Source: JBBATK01 sp039810585 (GTDB taxonomy: Bacteria > Bacteroidota > Ignavibacteria > Kapaibacteriales > NICIL-2). Taken from it: a DNA stretch of 51,605 bases. The notes under the pieces were generated by a model that was not told the DNA's origin, made no database searches, and saw only the letters and a program-made list of their open reading frames with translations. The position numbers were made by a program, and so were the translations under genes. The stretch spans positions 1 through 51,605 of the forward strand of contig JBDHXF010000027.1 in NCBI GenBank assembly GCA_039810585.1, given 5' to 3'. This document shows, piece by piece, positions 17,736 through 26,837 of the stretch; position 1 is the first letter of the stretch, and each line of letters starts with the position of its first letter.

Positions 17736-18884
17736 ATGATTGAACGGATCGCGGGTTTTGGAAATTCAGTCTTCTCCGAAATCACGGCGCTGGCCCGAGA
17801 GTATGGGGCGATAAACTTGGGACAAGGGTTCCCCGATTTTGACACACCCGATATTGTCAAGGAAGCGGCACAGAAGGCAATTCGGGACGGACATAATCAG
17901 TATGCAATGTCACATGGCGAACCGGTTTTGCGCGAAGCCATTTCCCGACATGCCTTTCGATTCTACGGTCAACATCTTGACCCACACACTCAGATTTGCG
18001 TGACCAGTGGAGCTAGCGAGGCTCTTTGGTGCGCTGCCTTTGCCTTTATCGAACCGGGCGACGAAGTGATCGTGTTCGAACCGGCTTTTGACGTGTACCT
18101 GCCTAATATTCACATGGCAGGCGGTGTGGTAAAAGCGGTGACCTTGCATGGTCCGGATTTTCGTTTTCGCTCGGACGAACTCAGGCAAGCGTTTTCCCAC
18201 AAGACGCGCGTCATCCTTGTCAACACACCACACAACCCCTGCGGAACTGTGTTCAACCGCGAAGAACTGTCGCTCATCCGTGATCTCTGCTGTGAGTATA
18301 ACGTCATTGCCATCTGCGATGAAGTGTATGAACACATCGTCTTCGATGGTCTCCAGCACCTTCGCCTGGCTTGTTTCGATGGTATGCAAGACCGATGCCT
18401 CACTATTTCCAGCGGTGGAAAAACATTTTCATGCACTGGTTGGAAATGTGGATGGGCAATGGGTTCGGAGCACATGATAAACTCTCTGCGACGTGTTCAT
18501 CAGTTTACGGTCTTTGCCGGAGCCACCCCATTTCACTATGCCATTGCTTCAGCCTTGGATCAGCCGGATTCCTATTACGTGGACTTAGGTGAAGCCTATT
18601 CGCGCCGGCGACAGATTCTCGCCGACGCACTCGAACGGACCGATCTTCGCTTTCAAGTTCCGGAAGGAGCATACTTTATTACCGCGGATACAAGCGCCTT
18701 CGGTGATGAGGACGGCGTGGAGCTCTCACGCCGCTGGATTCGGGAGATTGGAGTGGCAGTCATCCCTTCGCAGAAGTTCTATGTCCATGAGCAACGTGGA
18801 CGGCACTTCGTTCGCTTCACCTTTTGTAAGCAAGACAACACCTTAAACGCCGCTGCAGAGCGTTTGGCAGCATTGAGAGTGTAA
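17736..18884 (+). CDS. Class I/II PLP aminotransferase (methionine/kynurenine transaminase type)
   Basis: A 382-residue fold-type I aminotransferase. The PLP lysine is Lys229 in SSGGKTFSCTGWKCGW. Other cofactor residues are Asn167 in PHNPCG, Asp195 and Tyr198 in CDEVYEH, and Arg near the C-terminus in FVRFTFC. The motifs NLGQGFPDFDTP and YAMSHGEPVLREAI place it with the kynurenine-oxoglutarate/YbdL methionine aminotransferase group; exact substrates are inferred. The start chosen is ATG 17736, preceded by GAGG seven bases upstream. The frame is open further upstream to 17601, but that part has no family residues. Confidence 0.92.
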   Translation: MIERIAGFGNSVFSEITALAREYGAINLGQGFPDFDTPDIVKEAAQKAIRDGHNQYAMSHGEPVLREAISRHAFRFYGQHLDPHTQICVTSGASEALWCAAFAFIEPGDEVIVFEPAFDVYLPNIHMAGGVVKAVTLHGPDFRFRSDELRQAFSHKTRVILVNTPHNPCGTVFNREELSLIRDLCCEYNVIAICDEVYEHIVFDGLQHLRLACFDGMQDRCLTISSGGKTFSCTGWKCGWAMGSEHMINSLRRVHQFTVFAGATPFHYAIASALDQPDSYYVDLGEAYSRRRQILADALERTDLRFQVPEGAYFITADTSAFGDEDGVELSRRWIREIGVAVIPSQKFYVHEQRGRHFVRFTFCKQDNTLNAAAERLAALRV

Positions 18885-18969
18885 CTGTGCATAAGTCGCC
18901 GTAGGAGCTAAGTGTCCGTCGTTCCATATTGCAGTCTCGCCGCCCGCACTTCCCAAGAACCGCCCTCAT

Positions 18970-18991
18970 CTCACCGTTGATCAATGGTGAG
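18970..18991. promoter_or_regulatory. 22-bp near-perfect palindrome upstream of dprA
   Basis: CTCACC-G-TTGATCAA-T-GGTGAG is symmetric except for one pair. It ends 27 bp before the preferred dprA start at 19019. It may be an operator or an RNA hairpin; if a TTG start at 18929 were used it would be inside the coding region. Confidence 0.4.
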
Positions 18992-19018
18992 GAGTGGTCA
19001 CCTTTGTGCATACCTATC

Positions 19019-20119
19019 ATGATACCTCCGAGCACCTGGTCACTTTGCGATCGCCTTGCCCTTCAATCTTTACGTGTGCTCAGTATCGAGCAAATGCTGC
19101 TCGCAACGGCGAGCACGGAGAATCTTGAAAGTTGTCTTTATCATCCGCCTGCGGCGTTGCTTCGAATCCTCCAGCCAGGTCTTTTCCATCGTTGGAATGT
19201 GACCGAGCTTCGTGATTCGGCACAAGTCCAACTGGAGCTTTGTCGGCGCAATAACGTGCGTGTTGTTGCGCAAGATGACCACGAGTACCCGGCACTTCTG
19301 CGGACGATTCCCTATGCGCCTTTTCTGCTTTTTGTTCAGGGTACGCTTCCGGATGCAACGACGCCGACTGTGGCCATCGTCGGTACGAGACGCTGCACCT
19401 CGTATGGAGCCATGGTCACCCGTGAATTCGCTCAAACCTTGAGTCATGCCGGTGCTTGTGTGGTTAGCGGCTTGGCAAATGGGATCGACACCATTGCACA
19501 CGAGGAAGCATTGAAAGGAAAAGGAAACACTGTGGCTGTGATTGCCAGCGGCTGCGACAAGGTCTCGCCCGGTCAGGCGGAGCATCTGGCTGCTCGCATT
19601 GTTGATGCCGGCGGGGCCATTGTGTCGGAATATCGGTGCGGCACGAGAGCCTTGCCACCGTATTTTCCGCAACGCAATCGCATTATTAGCGGACTTTCCA
19701 CTTCCGTCGTTGTAGTTGAGAGCGGACTTCGCGGAGGCTCGTTGATTACAGCGGATTTCGCCCGTGAACATCAACGTCGGCTCCTCTCTGTGCCGGGCAA
19801 CATAACAAGCGAACGAAGCGCCGGCACCAATAGATTGATTCAAGAGGGACTGGCATTGGCTGTCCTTGACGCACGACATTTGCTTGACATCTGTGCACTC
19901 CACGCACCGGCACACTCAAGCGGACCGCTGCCTGAATTCTCCTCGCATGAGGAGGAACAGATTTACCACAGCCTGTCTCGCGAGGCGCTTCACGTCGATG
20001 CCATTGCCGAAGGACTCGATCAATCGGTGTCCGCCTTGCTCGTTCATTTACTGAGTTTGGAGTTTAAAGGACTCGTACAACAACTCCCGGGCAAATTCTT
20101 TGTGCAAGCGCGTCCATAG
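19019..20119 (+). CDS. dprA: DNA-processing protein DprA
   Basis: DprA loads RecA on single-stranded DNA taken up in natural transformation. The Rossmann-like core has AIVGTRRCTSYG, VSGLANGIDTIAHEEAL and FPQRNRIISGLS, followed by ESGLRGGSLITADFA and VPGNITSERSAGTNRLI. An N-terminal helical domain precedes it, and a C-terminal winged-helix-like domain follows (EEEQIYHSL to GKFFVQARP). With the ATG at 19019 the protein has 366 residues, a normal length. The frame extends to a TTG at 18929, but the extra 30 residues do not look conserved. No other competence gene is visible nearby. Confidence 0.94.
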   Translation: MIPPSTWSLCDRLALQSLRVLSIEQMLLATASTENLESCLYHPPAALLRILQPGLFHRWNVTELRDSAQVQLELCRRNNVRVVAQDDHEYPALLRTIPYAPFLLFVQGTLPDATTPTVAIVGTRRCTSYGAMVTREFAQTLSHAGACVVSGLANGIDTIAHEEALKGKGNTVAVIASGCDKVSPGQAEHLAARIVDAGGAIVSEYRCGTRALPPYFPQRNRIISGLSTSVVVVESGLRGGSLITADFAREHQRRLLSVPGNITSERSAGTNRLIQEGLALAVLDARHLLDICALHAPAHSSGPLPEFSSHEEEQIYHSLSREALHVDAIAEGLDQSVSALLVHLLSLEFKGLVQQLPGKFFVQARP

Positions 20120-20210
20120 GGGTGATCTATTGTAAGACCATCCGTCCTCGTGAATTTCACGAACGTCTGCTAGCGACACCTGCACCTAACGTACAGCGCA
20201 GGGCAGACAT

Positions 20211-20277
20211 AAAAGAAGCGACTACACCGTAGTGGGGTAGCCGCTTCAAAACAGCGCGAGGAGCACGAGGCTCCTCG
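20211..20277 (-). terminator. Tandem hairpins, terminator of the OmpA-like gene
   Basis: Reading on the minus strand, a perfect 8-bp stem (20257-20264 with 20270-20277) is followed by a longer stem with two mismatches (20215-20228 with 20234-20247) and then TTTT. The hairpins begin 15 bp after the stop at 20292 and may also serve dprA from the other side. Confidence 0.65.
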
Positions 20278-20291
20278 AACATGTGTGGTGA

Positions 20292-21944
20292 TTATTTCGT
20301 ACGCTTGAACTCGATACGACGGTTCTTTGCCTTGTTTTCGGCATTGTCGTTCGGTGCAACCGGTACATCCGGACCGTAGCCCTTGGTGGTCATTCGTGCT
20401 GCCGAAATACCATGAGCCACAAGCCATGCTTTCACGGCATCAGCGCGATCTTGCGAGAGCTTCATGTTGCGATCGTGACGGCCATCACTGTCTGTGTGTC
20501 CACCGATTTCAACATTCTGGTCTGCGTAGGCACGCAAGTACTCAAGAGCTTCGTTGAGGATTGTTTCGGATTCAGGTTTAATAACCGACTTGTTCACTTC
20601 GAACTGAATTCCTTGCAGACTGAGTGTCTTACCTACTTCAAGGTTATTGAGTTTCGGAGCTTCCTTCTTCACATCATCCTTTGGATCGAGTGGGTTGGTG
20701 TGAGCATCGAGTACTTCCACGCCATCTTGAACGCTGCCCTTATCGGTATCAGCATCCAAAGGATTGGTCTTGTACTTCAACACTTCATCACCATCCGAGA
20801 GACGATCGTTGTCGGTGTCGCGATTTGTCGGATCGGTCTTATACTTCAACACTTCATCACCGTCGTTTAGGCCATCGCCGTCGGTATCGACCTTTGTAGG
20901 ATTGGTCTTGTACTTCAGAACCTCATCACCATCCTGCAAACCATCACCGTCGGTGTCCACTTTCAAAGGATCAGTACTGTACTTCAACACTTCGTCGCCA
21001 TCGTGTAAACCGTCACCATCCGTATCAACCTTGGTAGGATCGCACTTGTACTTCAGTACCTCGTCGCCATCCATCAAGCCGTCGCCATCGGTGTCTTTTT
21101 TCGTCGGATCCGTGCTGTATGTCTTCACTTCATCGCCGTCTTTCAAACCATCACCATCGGTATCCGGATTTTTCGGATTCGTGTTGTAGCTGTGAATTTC
21201 AGCGCCATCAAGTAAGCCGTCTCCATCGGTGTCCGGGTTGTTCGGATCGGTACCGAGTGTGGCTTCTTCAGCATCCGTCAAACCATCGTTGTCACTATCG
21301 GGATTTTCATCCTTGAAGTTGTACACCAGTTTCACGTGACCATTCCAATACACGTCTTTCTTTCCGTCGATAGCCGGATTGAGATTGTCACCAAAGGTAG
21401 GATTGAAGCCCAAGTTGATGTCGAGGCCGAGCTGAGGGGTCAGCGGTGCATAGGCCCCAACGCCAAGCGGCACATAGAAATCGCTGCCCTTGTAGCTCTC
21501 TGCGTCGGAACTGAATTCCTTGCTTGCGGCAATACTTGTGGAATCGAAGTAGTTGTTCGAGTAATTGACTAAGCCGGCGCCTAAAAAGGCGTATGGACGG
21601 AACGACCCTTTGTTCTCGTTAAAGAAGTAACGAAGACGCAGACTGAAGGTCGTAAAGCTTGTCGAGTAAAAATTATAGTTCGAGCCGTAGTTCGAATACG
21701 CGCTCACTGTATTGTCATCCGTGCTTTTTGATGTTCCCCCTTCCACGTTGAGCTCCAGACCCATCATGGAATTCAATCCGTACCACCCCATTGCTCCCCA
21801 TCCGAGCGATACCGCGCGATTGCGAGTCTCACTCACAGTGTACGAGGCGCCAAGTCCGGCACCTACTGCTACTGAACCGACATTTTGTGCCACGGAACCT
21901 ACGCTCATTGCACAAAACAAAAGGATTAAACCAACACGCTTCAT
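20292..21944 (-). CDS. OmpA-family outer membrane protein with thrombospondin type-3 repeats
   Basis: The 550-residue protein has a signal peptide (residues 1-20, ending SVAQ), an N-terminal beta-barrel region (about 22-210) with alternating aromatic strands, a calcium-binding TSP3 array (about 215-415) of DTDGDGLxDGDEV units, and a C-terminal OmpA peptidoglycan-binding domain (about 430-550) with GGHTDSDG and LSQDRA motifs and a NRRIEF end. It should anchor the outer membrane to peptidoglycan, with the Asp-rich stalk as a rigid calcium-dependent spacer, as in OprF/OmpA proteins of Bacteroidota. TAGG lies six bases before the ATG. A candidate -7 box is about 108 bp upstream. Confidence 0.94.
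   Translation of the reverse strand: MKRVGLILLFCAMSVGSVAQNVGSVAVGAGLGASYTVSETRNRAVSLGWGAMGWYGLNSMMGLELNVEGGTSKSTDDNTVSAYSNYGSNYNFYSTSFTTFSLRLRYFFNENKGSFRPYAFLGAGLVNYSNNYFDSTSIAASKEFSSDAESYKGSDFYVPLGVGAYAPLTPQLGLDINLGFNPTFGDNLNPAIDGKKDVYWNGHVKLVYNFKDENPDSDNDGLTDAEEATLGTDPNNPDTDGDGLLDGAEIHSYNTNPKNPDTDGDGLKDGDEVKTYSTDPTKKDTDGDGLMDGDEVLKYKCDPTKVDTDGDGLHDGDEVLKYSTDPLKVDTDGDGLQDGDEVLKYKTNPTKVDTDGDGLNDGDEVLKYKTDPTNRDTDNDRLSDGDEVLKYKTNPLDADTDKGSVQDGVEVLDAHTNPLDPKDDVKKEAPKLNNLEVGKTLSLQGIQFEVNKSVIKPESETILNEALEYLRAYADQNVEIGGHTDSDGRHDRNMKLSQDRADAVKAWLVAHGISAARMTTKGYGPDVPVAPNDNAENKAKNRRIEFKRTK
20680..21305 (-). repeat. Tandem TSP3 repeats in the OmpA-like gene
   Basis: About nine tandem units, the central ones 69 bp (23 residues) each, encode DTDGDGLxDGDEVLKYxTDPxK. 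The central units are close to identical at the DNA level, so unit number is likely to vary by slippage or recombination. Confidence 0.85.
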
Positions 21945-22051
21945 AAAAAACCTATGAATGAATAAAAATGAACTGCACTTTCGATAGAATTGTCAGTTGG
22001 AGTCTGTCGCTACCCTCACTGACAGCTTTTTCTTAGCTACATGAACGAATA

Positions 22052-22059
22052 CAAAAATA
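22052..22059 (-). promoter_or_regulatory. Candidate -7 element upstream of the OmpA-like gene
   Basis: TATTTTTG on the minus strand matches TAnnTTTG exactly, about 108 bp upstream of the ATG in an A/T-rich stretch. No matching TTTG was found at the -33 distance, so the site is tentative. Confidence 0.35.
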
Positions 22060-22205
22060 CGCAGGAAACTGAAAACGTTTCCGCAGTTTCTTTGATTCTT
22101 TGCATTAGGGTCTTATACTCTTGATAGTACTCACGGGTTCCACTGAAGTGTGGATATACTTAACTCATTGAAATAGCAGAACTAACACATCTGTTCCGAA
22201 CAATT

Positions 22206-24563
22206 TTAAAGCTCGACGATTGTCACGCCGGCATCCCCTTCACCAAGAGTCCCAAGTCGGAAATTTCGAACGGCAGGTTGTTCTTTCAGAAAATCATGCA
22301 CTACCTGACGAAGTGCTCCCGTGCCCTTTCCGTGAATAATGGTCAGCCACGGTATGTTATTAAGAATTGCATTGTTAAGGGCGGTATCAACAGCCATCAC
22401 GGCCTCACCTGCTCGCATACCTCGAATATCGGCTGTAGACGACGCATCAGCCTGCACTACCACAGTGGAAGCCTGCCGACGCGCAGGTTTTGCCGGGTCG
22501 CTGCTGGGACGCAGCTCAGATAGATCCACGTGAAAATGAATGCCATTGAAATCCACCACCGCCTTAGAGTTTTCAACGGACAGTATCTTACCCTTTTGCT
22601 CCGAGTCTTTCATTCGAACCGTATCCCCGGGTGCCAGTACATGTGCTCCAGCTGCAGAGGCTGCCGGTTTGAGCAGATCGATGTTTCGGGAAATCTCTGT
22701 TCTGAGTGAATCGAGCTCTTTCTGAATTTCTGCAGGAGATTTTTGATTCTCGCGCGCTTCGCGCAGCGCCTTTTCAATCCCGGATTTGGCCGATTTCAGA
22801 AGATCTTCGGCTTCCCTGTTGGCGGCGAGCATCAGCTTTTGATACTTGGCCTTGAAATCGGCAAAGCGTTGATCGTAGTCACGATGTTTTTGCTCCGCCT
22901 TGTGCAATTCCAAGCGAGCCTTCTCGGCATTCTGTTCTGCTTCTTGCTTGAATCGTTGAAGTGCGACGATCGATTGTTCAAGTTCGTCATGACGGTCGCC
23001 CAAATACTGTTTGGCACGATCGAGGACTTCTTTCTGCAATTGAACGGAGTGCGACAACTCAAAAGCATAGGAGTTGCCCGGTACACCGTTCAGAAAATGA
23101 TAGGTTGGCACCAGTTTATCGAGATCGAACTCCAGCGATGCATTGGCAATGTGTTGACGACTGAGTGCATAGCTCTTTAAACTCGAATGGTGCGTTGTGA
23201 CCACAAAGTGAGCGTGACGCTCTATAAAGGAATCCAGAATACCCGCAGCCAACGCGCTGCCTTCTGTCGGATCCGTTCCGCTACAAATCTCGTCCACGAG
23301 GATTAAGGAATCGGAGGCGCAATGAGAGAGGATTTGTCGTAAACGAAGAATCTGCGACGAGAAGGTCGACAAATTTGATTCGATGCTTTGGTGGTCGCCA
23401 ATTGCCACAAAGAGTTGTCGTACGGAACTGACGCACTCCCCTAACGGAAATATGCCCGACAGGGCCATCGCAATATTCAATCCAATACTTTTCAGCGCCA
23501 CCGATTTCCCACCGGCGTTTGGTCCACTGATGAGATGACCGCGCTGCTCCGCATCAAAACGAATGCTCAGCGGCACCACCTTGTGACGTCCCAAACTGTG
23601 CACCAGCAACGGATGGAAGGCCATGCGAAGCTCGCATTCGTGGTCATCCACAATACGCGGCTTAAATCCACCGTGTTCTACTGCGTAGCGTGCTTTGGCA
23701 TGTAGGATGTCCAGGTACTCAAGAATATGCAGCGATCGAAAGAGCTCCGACGACACCGCTCCCACTTCCGCGGTAAGTGTGGTCAGGATGCGTACAAGTT
23801 CACGCTGCTCATCATTCATCAAGAGCGACAACTCGTTATTCATCTCAAAAACTTCCGCGGGCTCCATAAAGACCGTCGAACCACTGGCGGAGACGCCGTG
23901 GATAACACCGGGAATAACGCGTTTGTTGTTGGTCTTGAGAGGAATGACAAAGCGACCATCTCGCTGTGTGACGTATTCTTCCTGAAGCGCTTCGTCGTCA
24001 CTCAGCTTGGAGACGATTTTATTCAGACGACTGCGCAGTCTGGACGAGCATTGAAATATTTCATGACGAATGGACTGTAGCTCCTTGGTGGCGTTGTCGC
24101 GAACTGCTCCGGAACGATCGATAGCGTCGTTGATGTGTCGCTCTAATATGCGATGATCTTGTATCTCGGCACAAAACGAGTCTAAGAGCGGAACCACCTC
24201 GCTGCGCTGATGGAAAAAGGCTCTCATTCGTCGCGCACTCTGCAAGACATCGCACACATCCAGCAATTGCGTGGCCATTAGGTATGATCCCTGCACTGCT
24301 GACTTCTGCAGAGCAGCCGAAATATCTTCCACACGTTCCAAAGGAACACCATCAGGATCTAGCACCAAGCGATGCATTTCGGCCAGACGATCGTGCTCAT
24401 CGCGCAATGCCTCGGCATCCTGCATGGGATGCAGGCCGAGAATACCCTCCGCGCCTCGTTCGCTCATGGCATACGTTGCAACGAGATCCAATACCTTTGG
24501 AAACTCTATTTCGTCGAGGGATATGCGACGAATCTGATCGAATTCAATGTGTGGGTCTGACAC
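22206..24563 (-). CDS. mutS2: Endonuclease MutS2
   Basis: A 785-residue MutS2, with the core clamp and ATPase but no mismatch-recognition domain I. Walker A is GPNAGGKS (347-354) and Walker B lies in DSLILVDEICSGTDP. A long coiled coil (about 510-645, rich in Glu, Lys and Gln) leads to a KOW-like segment and a C-terminal Smr nuclease domain (about 705-785) with ADIRGMRAGEA and HGKGTGAL. In other bacteria MutS2 suppresses recombination or rescues collided ribosomes. The start is GTG at 24563. It is the last gene of a yqeY-DUF1361-mutS2 run with gaps of about 20 bp. Confidence 0.96.
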   Translation of the reverse strand: MSDPHIEFDQIRRISLDEIEFPKVLDLVATYAMSERGAEGILGLHPMQDAEALRDEHDRLAEMHRLVLDPDGVPLERVEDISAALQKSAVQGSYLMATQLLDVCDVLQSARRMRAFFHQRSEVVPLLDSFCAEIQDHRILERHINDAIDRSGAVRDNATKELQSIRHEIFQCSSRLRSRLNKIVSKLSDDEALQEEYVTQRDGRFVIPLKTNNKRVIPGVIHGVSASGSTVFMEPAEVFEMNNELSLLMNDEQRELVRILTTLTAEVGAVSSELFRSLHILEYLDILHAKARYAVEHGGFKPRIVDDHECELRMAFHPLLVHSLGRHKVVPLSIRFDAEQRGHLISGPNAGGKSVALKSIGLNIAMALSGIFPLGECVSSVRQLFVAIGDHQSIESNLSTFSSQILRLRQILSHCASDSLILVDEICSGTDPTEGSALAAGILDSFIERHAHFVVTTHHSSLKSYALSRQHIANASLEFDLDKLVPTYHFLNGVPGNSYAFELSHSVQLQKEVLDRAKQYLGDRHDELEQSIVALQRFKQEAEQNAEKARLELHKAEQKHRDYDQRFADFKAKYQKLMLAANREAEDLLKSAKSGIEKALREARENQKSPAEIQKELDSLRTEISRNIDLLKPAASAAGAHVLAPGDTVRMKDSEQKGKILSVENSKAVVDFNGIHFHVDLSELRPSSDPAKPARRQASTVVVQADASSTADIRGMRAGEAVMAVDTALNNAILNNIPWLTIIHGKGTGALRQVVHDFLKEQPAVRNFRLGTLGEGDAGVTIVEL

Positions 24564-24585
24564 TAGTCCAAAACCTTTCCTGTGT

Positions 24586-25470
24586 TTATCGTGATGAGAT
24601 CACCCGTTGCATCCGGGGATAGTGCTGAACTTCTCGGCTAAGCGCACGCAGCACTAGCTGCCACACCTCAAACAATGCTGCAACGATAATGAAACTCAAG
24701 AAAATAATGCTGAACGAGCGAGGAGTTGTCAGTGCCGTAAAGAGTGACTGCAGTACCATCCCCGGTTGCGAAAGAAGATCCCAACTATTCCAGCGATCAA
24801 AACGACCTAAATACACGCCGATGGCGCATAATGCATGAACCAGCCCCTGAATAGTACGACGGGAAACTCGCGGTACGAATCGTTGAAGATCCGCACTCAT
24901 TAATGTAAGAGCCAACACGTAAGCGCTCCATCCACAGACTACGTACGCCGTGTACATCGGCACCACACTCAAAAGCATCACCGTCATCGACGGCTGCACA
25001 CGTGCGGTCTCCACGAAGTGTAACACATCGGTCAGCACGTAAGGCGCATTGGGTAAAAACACCATGAACACCAGTGTTCCCACGGTGTATAACACTGTTG
25101 ACCTCCACTGCGGTTTGAACAGCACCACGGCCAGGAGCACTCCAAATACTCCTACCATTCCTAGAACGAATTCCGTCGGAATGTTGGCAGCCAACACACG
25201 GAGTCCTCGAATCACCGAAGGTGCTTTGAAAACCAAGCATGCCCCACAGAGCACACCGAGCACCAACGCCGTTTGCGGGCGTCGCGCGTAGAGAGCCAAG
25301 GCAAGTACCAAGGGCACGAAGGCAAGAAAGCTATTCCACACCATGAAGTCTGCAGCGGCTTGGTGCGCGAAGCTCAGACCTGAGGTTACAGCAGTGGGTA
25401 TCCACCAGAGAAATGAATGCAGAGCAAGAACCGGATGAATGAGAAAATCGATGTTAAAAGTCGGAGCCAA
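24586..25470 (-). CDS. DUF1361 family integral membrane protein
   Basis: The 294-residue protein has about seven hydrophobic segments and the DUF1361 landmarks: WNSFLAFVPLVLALAL near the second helix, FLPNAPYVLTDVLHF in the middle and YLGRFDRWNSWDL near the end. No function is established for the family. The start is TTG at 25470, the first possible codon because an in-frame stop lies just upstream; it follows yqeY by 21 bp, so it is in the same operon. Confidence 0.85.
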   Translation of the reverse strand: MAPTFNIDFLIHPVLALHSFLWWIPTAVTSGLSFAHQAAADFMVWNSFLAFVPLVLALALYARRPQTALVLGVLCGACLVFKAPSVIRGLRVLAANIPTEFVLGMVGVFGVLLAVVLFKPQWRSTVLYTVGTLVFMVFLPNAPYVLTDVLHFVETARVQPSMTVMLLSVVPMYTAYVVCGWSAYVLALTLMSADLQRFVPRVSRRTIQGLVHALCAIGVYLGRFDRWNSWDLLSQPGMVLQSLFTALTTPRSFSIIFLSFIIVAALFEVWQLVLRALSREVQHYPRMQRVISSR

Positions 25471-25491
25471 TGGTCAGCACTTTCTTCAGTA

Positions 25492-25938
25492 CTAGGCACA
25501 AAACGTTTTCACGGCCGCCTGAATGGCCGCGCCGTCCGCCTTGCCTTTCAGTTCCTTCATCACGGCAGGCATTAAGGATTTAAACTCCTTGGCTGACGCG
25601 GTGTCCATTGTGGACGCAATGCGCGTAACCTCGGCAAACACCTCTTCGGTGCTCAATTGCTTGGGCATGAATTCCACGAGGATATCCAGCTCCTTCTGCT
25701 CTTTGTCCATTAACTCCGTACGCCCGGCATTGCGGAACTGTTCGATAGCATCCTTCCGCTTCTTCACGTTGGTCGAAACGATCTTTAAGAAATCCTCGGT
25801 GCCCAAAGCTCTGTCCGCACCGCTTTTTTCAAACTCAATGATGCCGGCACGAAGCGAGCGAAGCGTTTCGAGACGAAGCTTATCGCCTCCAATCATTGCT
25901 GCTTTAATTTGATCGTTTACCAGCTGTACGAGGTCCAT
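25492..25938 (-). CDS. yqeY: YqeY/GatB-like domain protein
   Basis: The 148-residue protein matches the YqeY family, related to the tail domain of the GatB amidotransferase subunit: an N-terminal helix LVQLVNDQIKAAMIGGDKLR, then LETLRSLRAGI, KKRKDAIEQF and ELDILVEFMPKQLS, with a C-terminal part ending IQAAVKTFC. Its biochemical role is uncertain; related domains bind tRNA. The ATG at 25938 is chosen because a promoter element at 25966-25973 overlaps the only longer alternative start (TTG 25968). It heads the operon with the DUF1361 gene and mutS2. Confidence 0.92.
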   Translation of the reverse strand: MDLVQLVNDQIKAAMIGGDKLRLETLRSLRAGIIEFEKSGADRALGTEDFLKIVSTNVKKRKDAIEQFRNAGRTELMDKEQKELDILVEFMPKQLSTEEVFAEVTRIASTMDTASAKEFKSLMPAVMKELKGKADGAAIQAAVKTFCA

Positions 25939-25965
25939 AAATGCGTCCGAGGGTTGGAAAAGAAA

Positions 25966-25973
25966 CAAATTTA
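25966..25973 (-). promoter_or_regulatory. -7 promoter element of the yqeY-DUF1361-mutS2 operon
   Basis: TAAATTTG on the minus strand is an exact TAnnTTTG match 27 bp before the yqeY ATG. There is no clear TTTG at the -33 distance. Confidence 0.5.
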
Positions 25974-26125
25974 CAACATGGACGGAGACGTAGCAGGGAG
26001 CATCAAGATTGTGCCGCCCAGACTTGCAAGCCTCAGTAATTCCTCGTAGAAGTGGGATCGGCTTCAGGTCCTCGTCCTCGCATGACCATCATTGCGAAGC
26101 GAGAGCAACTAAACCGGCCCATTCC

Positions 26126-26155
26126 TTTGCCATGAAAGCTCTCGTTGTATATTCG
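26126..26155 (+). promoter_or_regulatory. Candidate promoter of the Fur-family gene
   Basis: TTTG (26126-26129), an 18-bp spacer and TATATTCG (26148-26155) match the Bacteroidota pattern except for one base in the -7 box. It lies 30 bp before the ATG at 26186 and is divergent from the yqeY promoter. Confidence 0.4.
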
Positions 26156-26185
26156 TACCTCATCGTTCGAATTGAGCTCGAATTA

Positions 26186-26701
26186 ATGGACCTGAAGAAA
26201 ACGCAGTCGTCTTCGGTGAACGTGGATGTTCTCAAACAACAATTCACGGATTTTCTGAAGAAAAAGATGTACAGGAACACGCAAGAACGCTACTGCGTTT
26301 TGGAGCGTATTGCTGTACTGGATCGCCATTTCAGTGCCGACGAGCTGTATTTGCATATGAACACACTGGGTGACAAAGTCTCGCGTGCCACCATCTACTC
26401 CACGCTGGATTTACTCACGCGCTGTGCCATTCTTGTGAAGCACCGCTTTCAAGGCGAAAGCGCCACCTACGAGCTGGCGAGCCGTATGCCGCATCATGAC
26501 CACTTGATCTGTCGAGATTGCGGTCACATTACGGAGTTCAATGCAAAGGAGATTGAATCCTTACAGCAACAGATCGCCGGCAGCTTTGGTTTCCGTTCTG
26601 AAGATCACTCTCTGCAGATTTTTGCGCGTTGCCAAAATCCTGACAGTTGCGAGTTCAACACGGGTAACAGGCAGGAACCGCTTCTGGCAGACTTGGGCTA
26701 A
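26186..26701 (+). CDS. Fur-family metal-responsive transcription regulator
   Basis: With the ATG at 26186 the protein has 171 residues, close to family size. The winged-helix DNA-binding domain is at about 20-95 (NTQERYCVLERIA, SADELYLHM, VSRATIYSTLDLL). The dimerisation domain has the metal motif HHDHLICRDCGHITEF with Cys109 and Cys112, and a second Cys pair, Cys149 and Cys154 (ARCQNPDSC), for the structural zinc. This fits Fur/PerR/Zur; the sensed metal cannot be decided. The frame is open upstream to 26009, but the extra residues lack family features. topA follows 136 bp downstream on the same strand. Confidence 0.93.
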   Translation: MDLKKTQSSSVNVDVLKQQFTDFLKKKMYRNTQERYCVLERIAVLDRHFSADELYLHMNTLGDKVSRATIYSTLDLLTRCAILVKHRFQGESATYELASRMPHHDHLICRDCGHITEFNAKEIESLQQQIAGSFGFRSEDHSLQIFARCQNPDSCEFNTGNRQEPLLADLG

Positions 26702-26837
26702 AGGTGGCACGACGATTGACGACGATGAGTTTTTGAGTTGATTGGGTGGGCTTCCACCATGGCATTGTAGCCCATACCGCTCCGGAAAGGGAAAAGATCC
26801 GCGATCCGGGGGCAGAATCTATAACGAAGGTAAGACG

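Noticed and set aside
19070..19915. 281-codon minus-strand frame
   Set aside because: Entirely antisense to dprA, whose motifs are clear.
26009..26185. Upstream extension of the Fur-type frame
   Set aside because: It overlaps the divergent promoter region and lacks family features.
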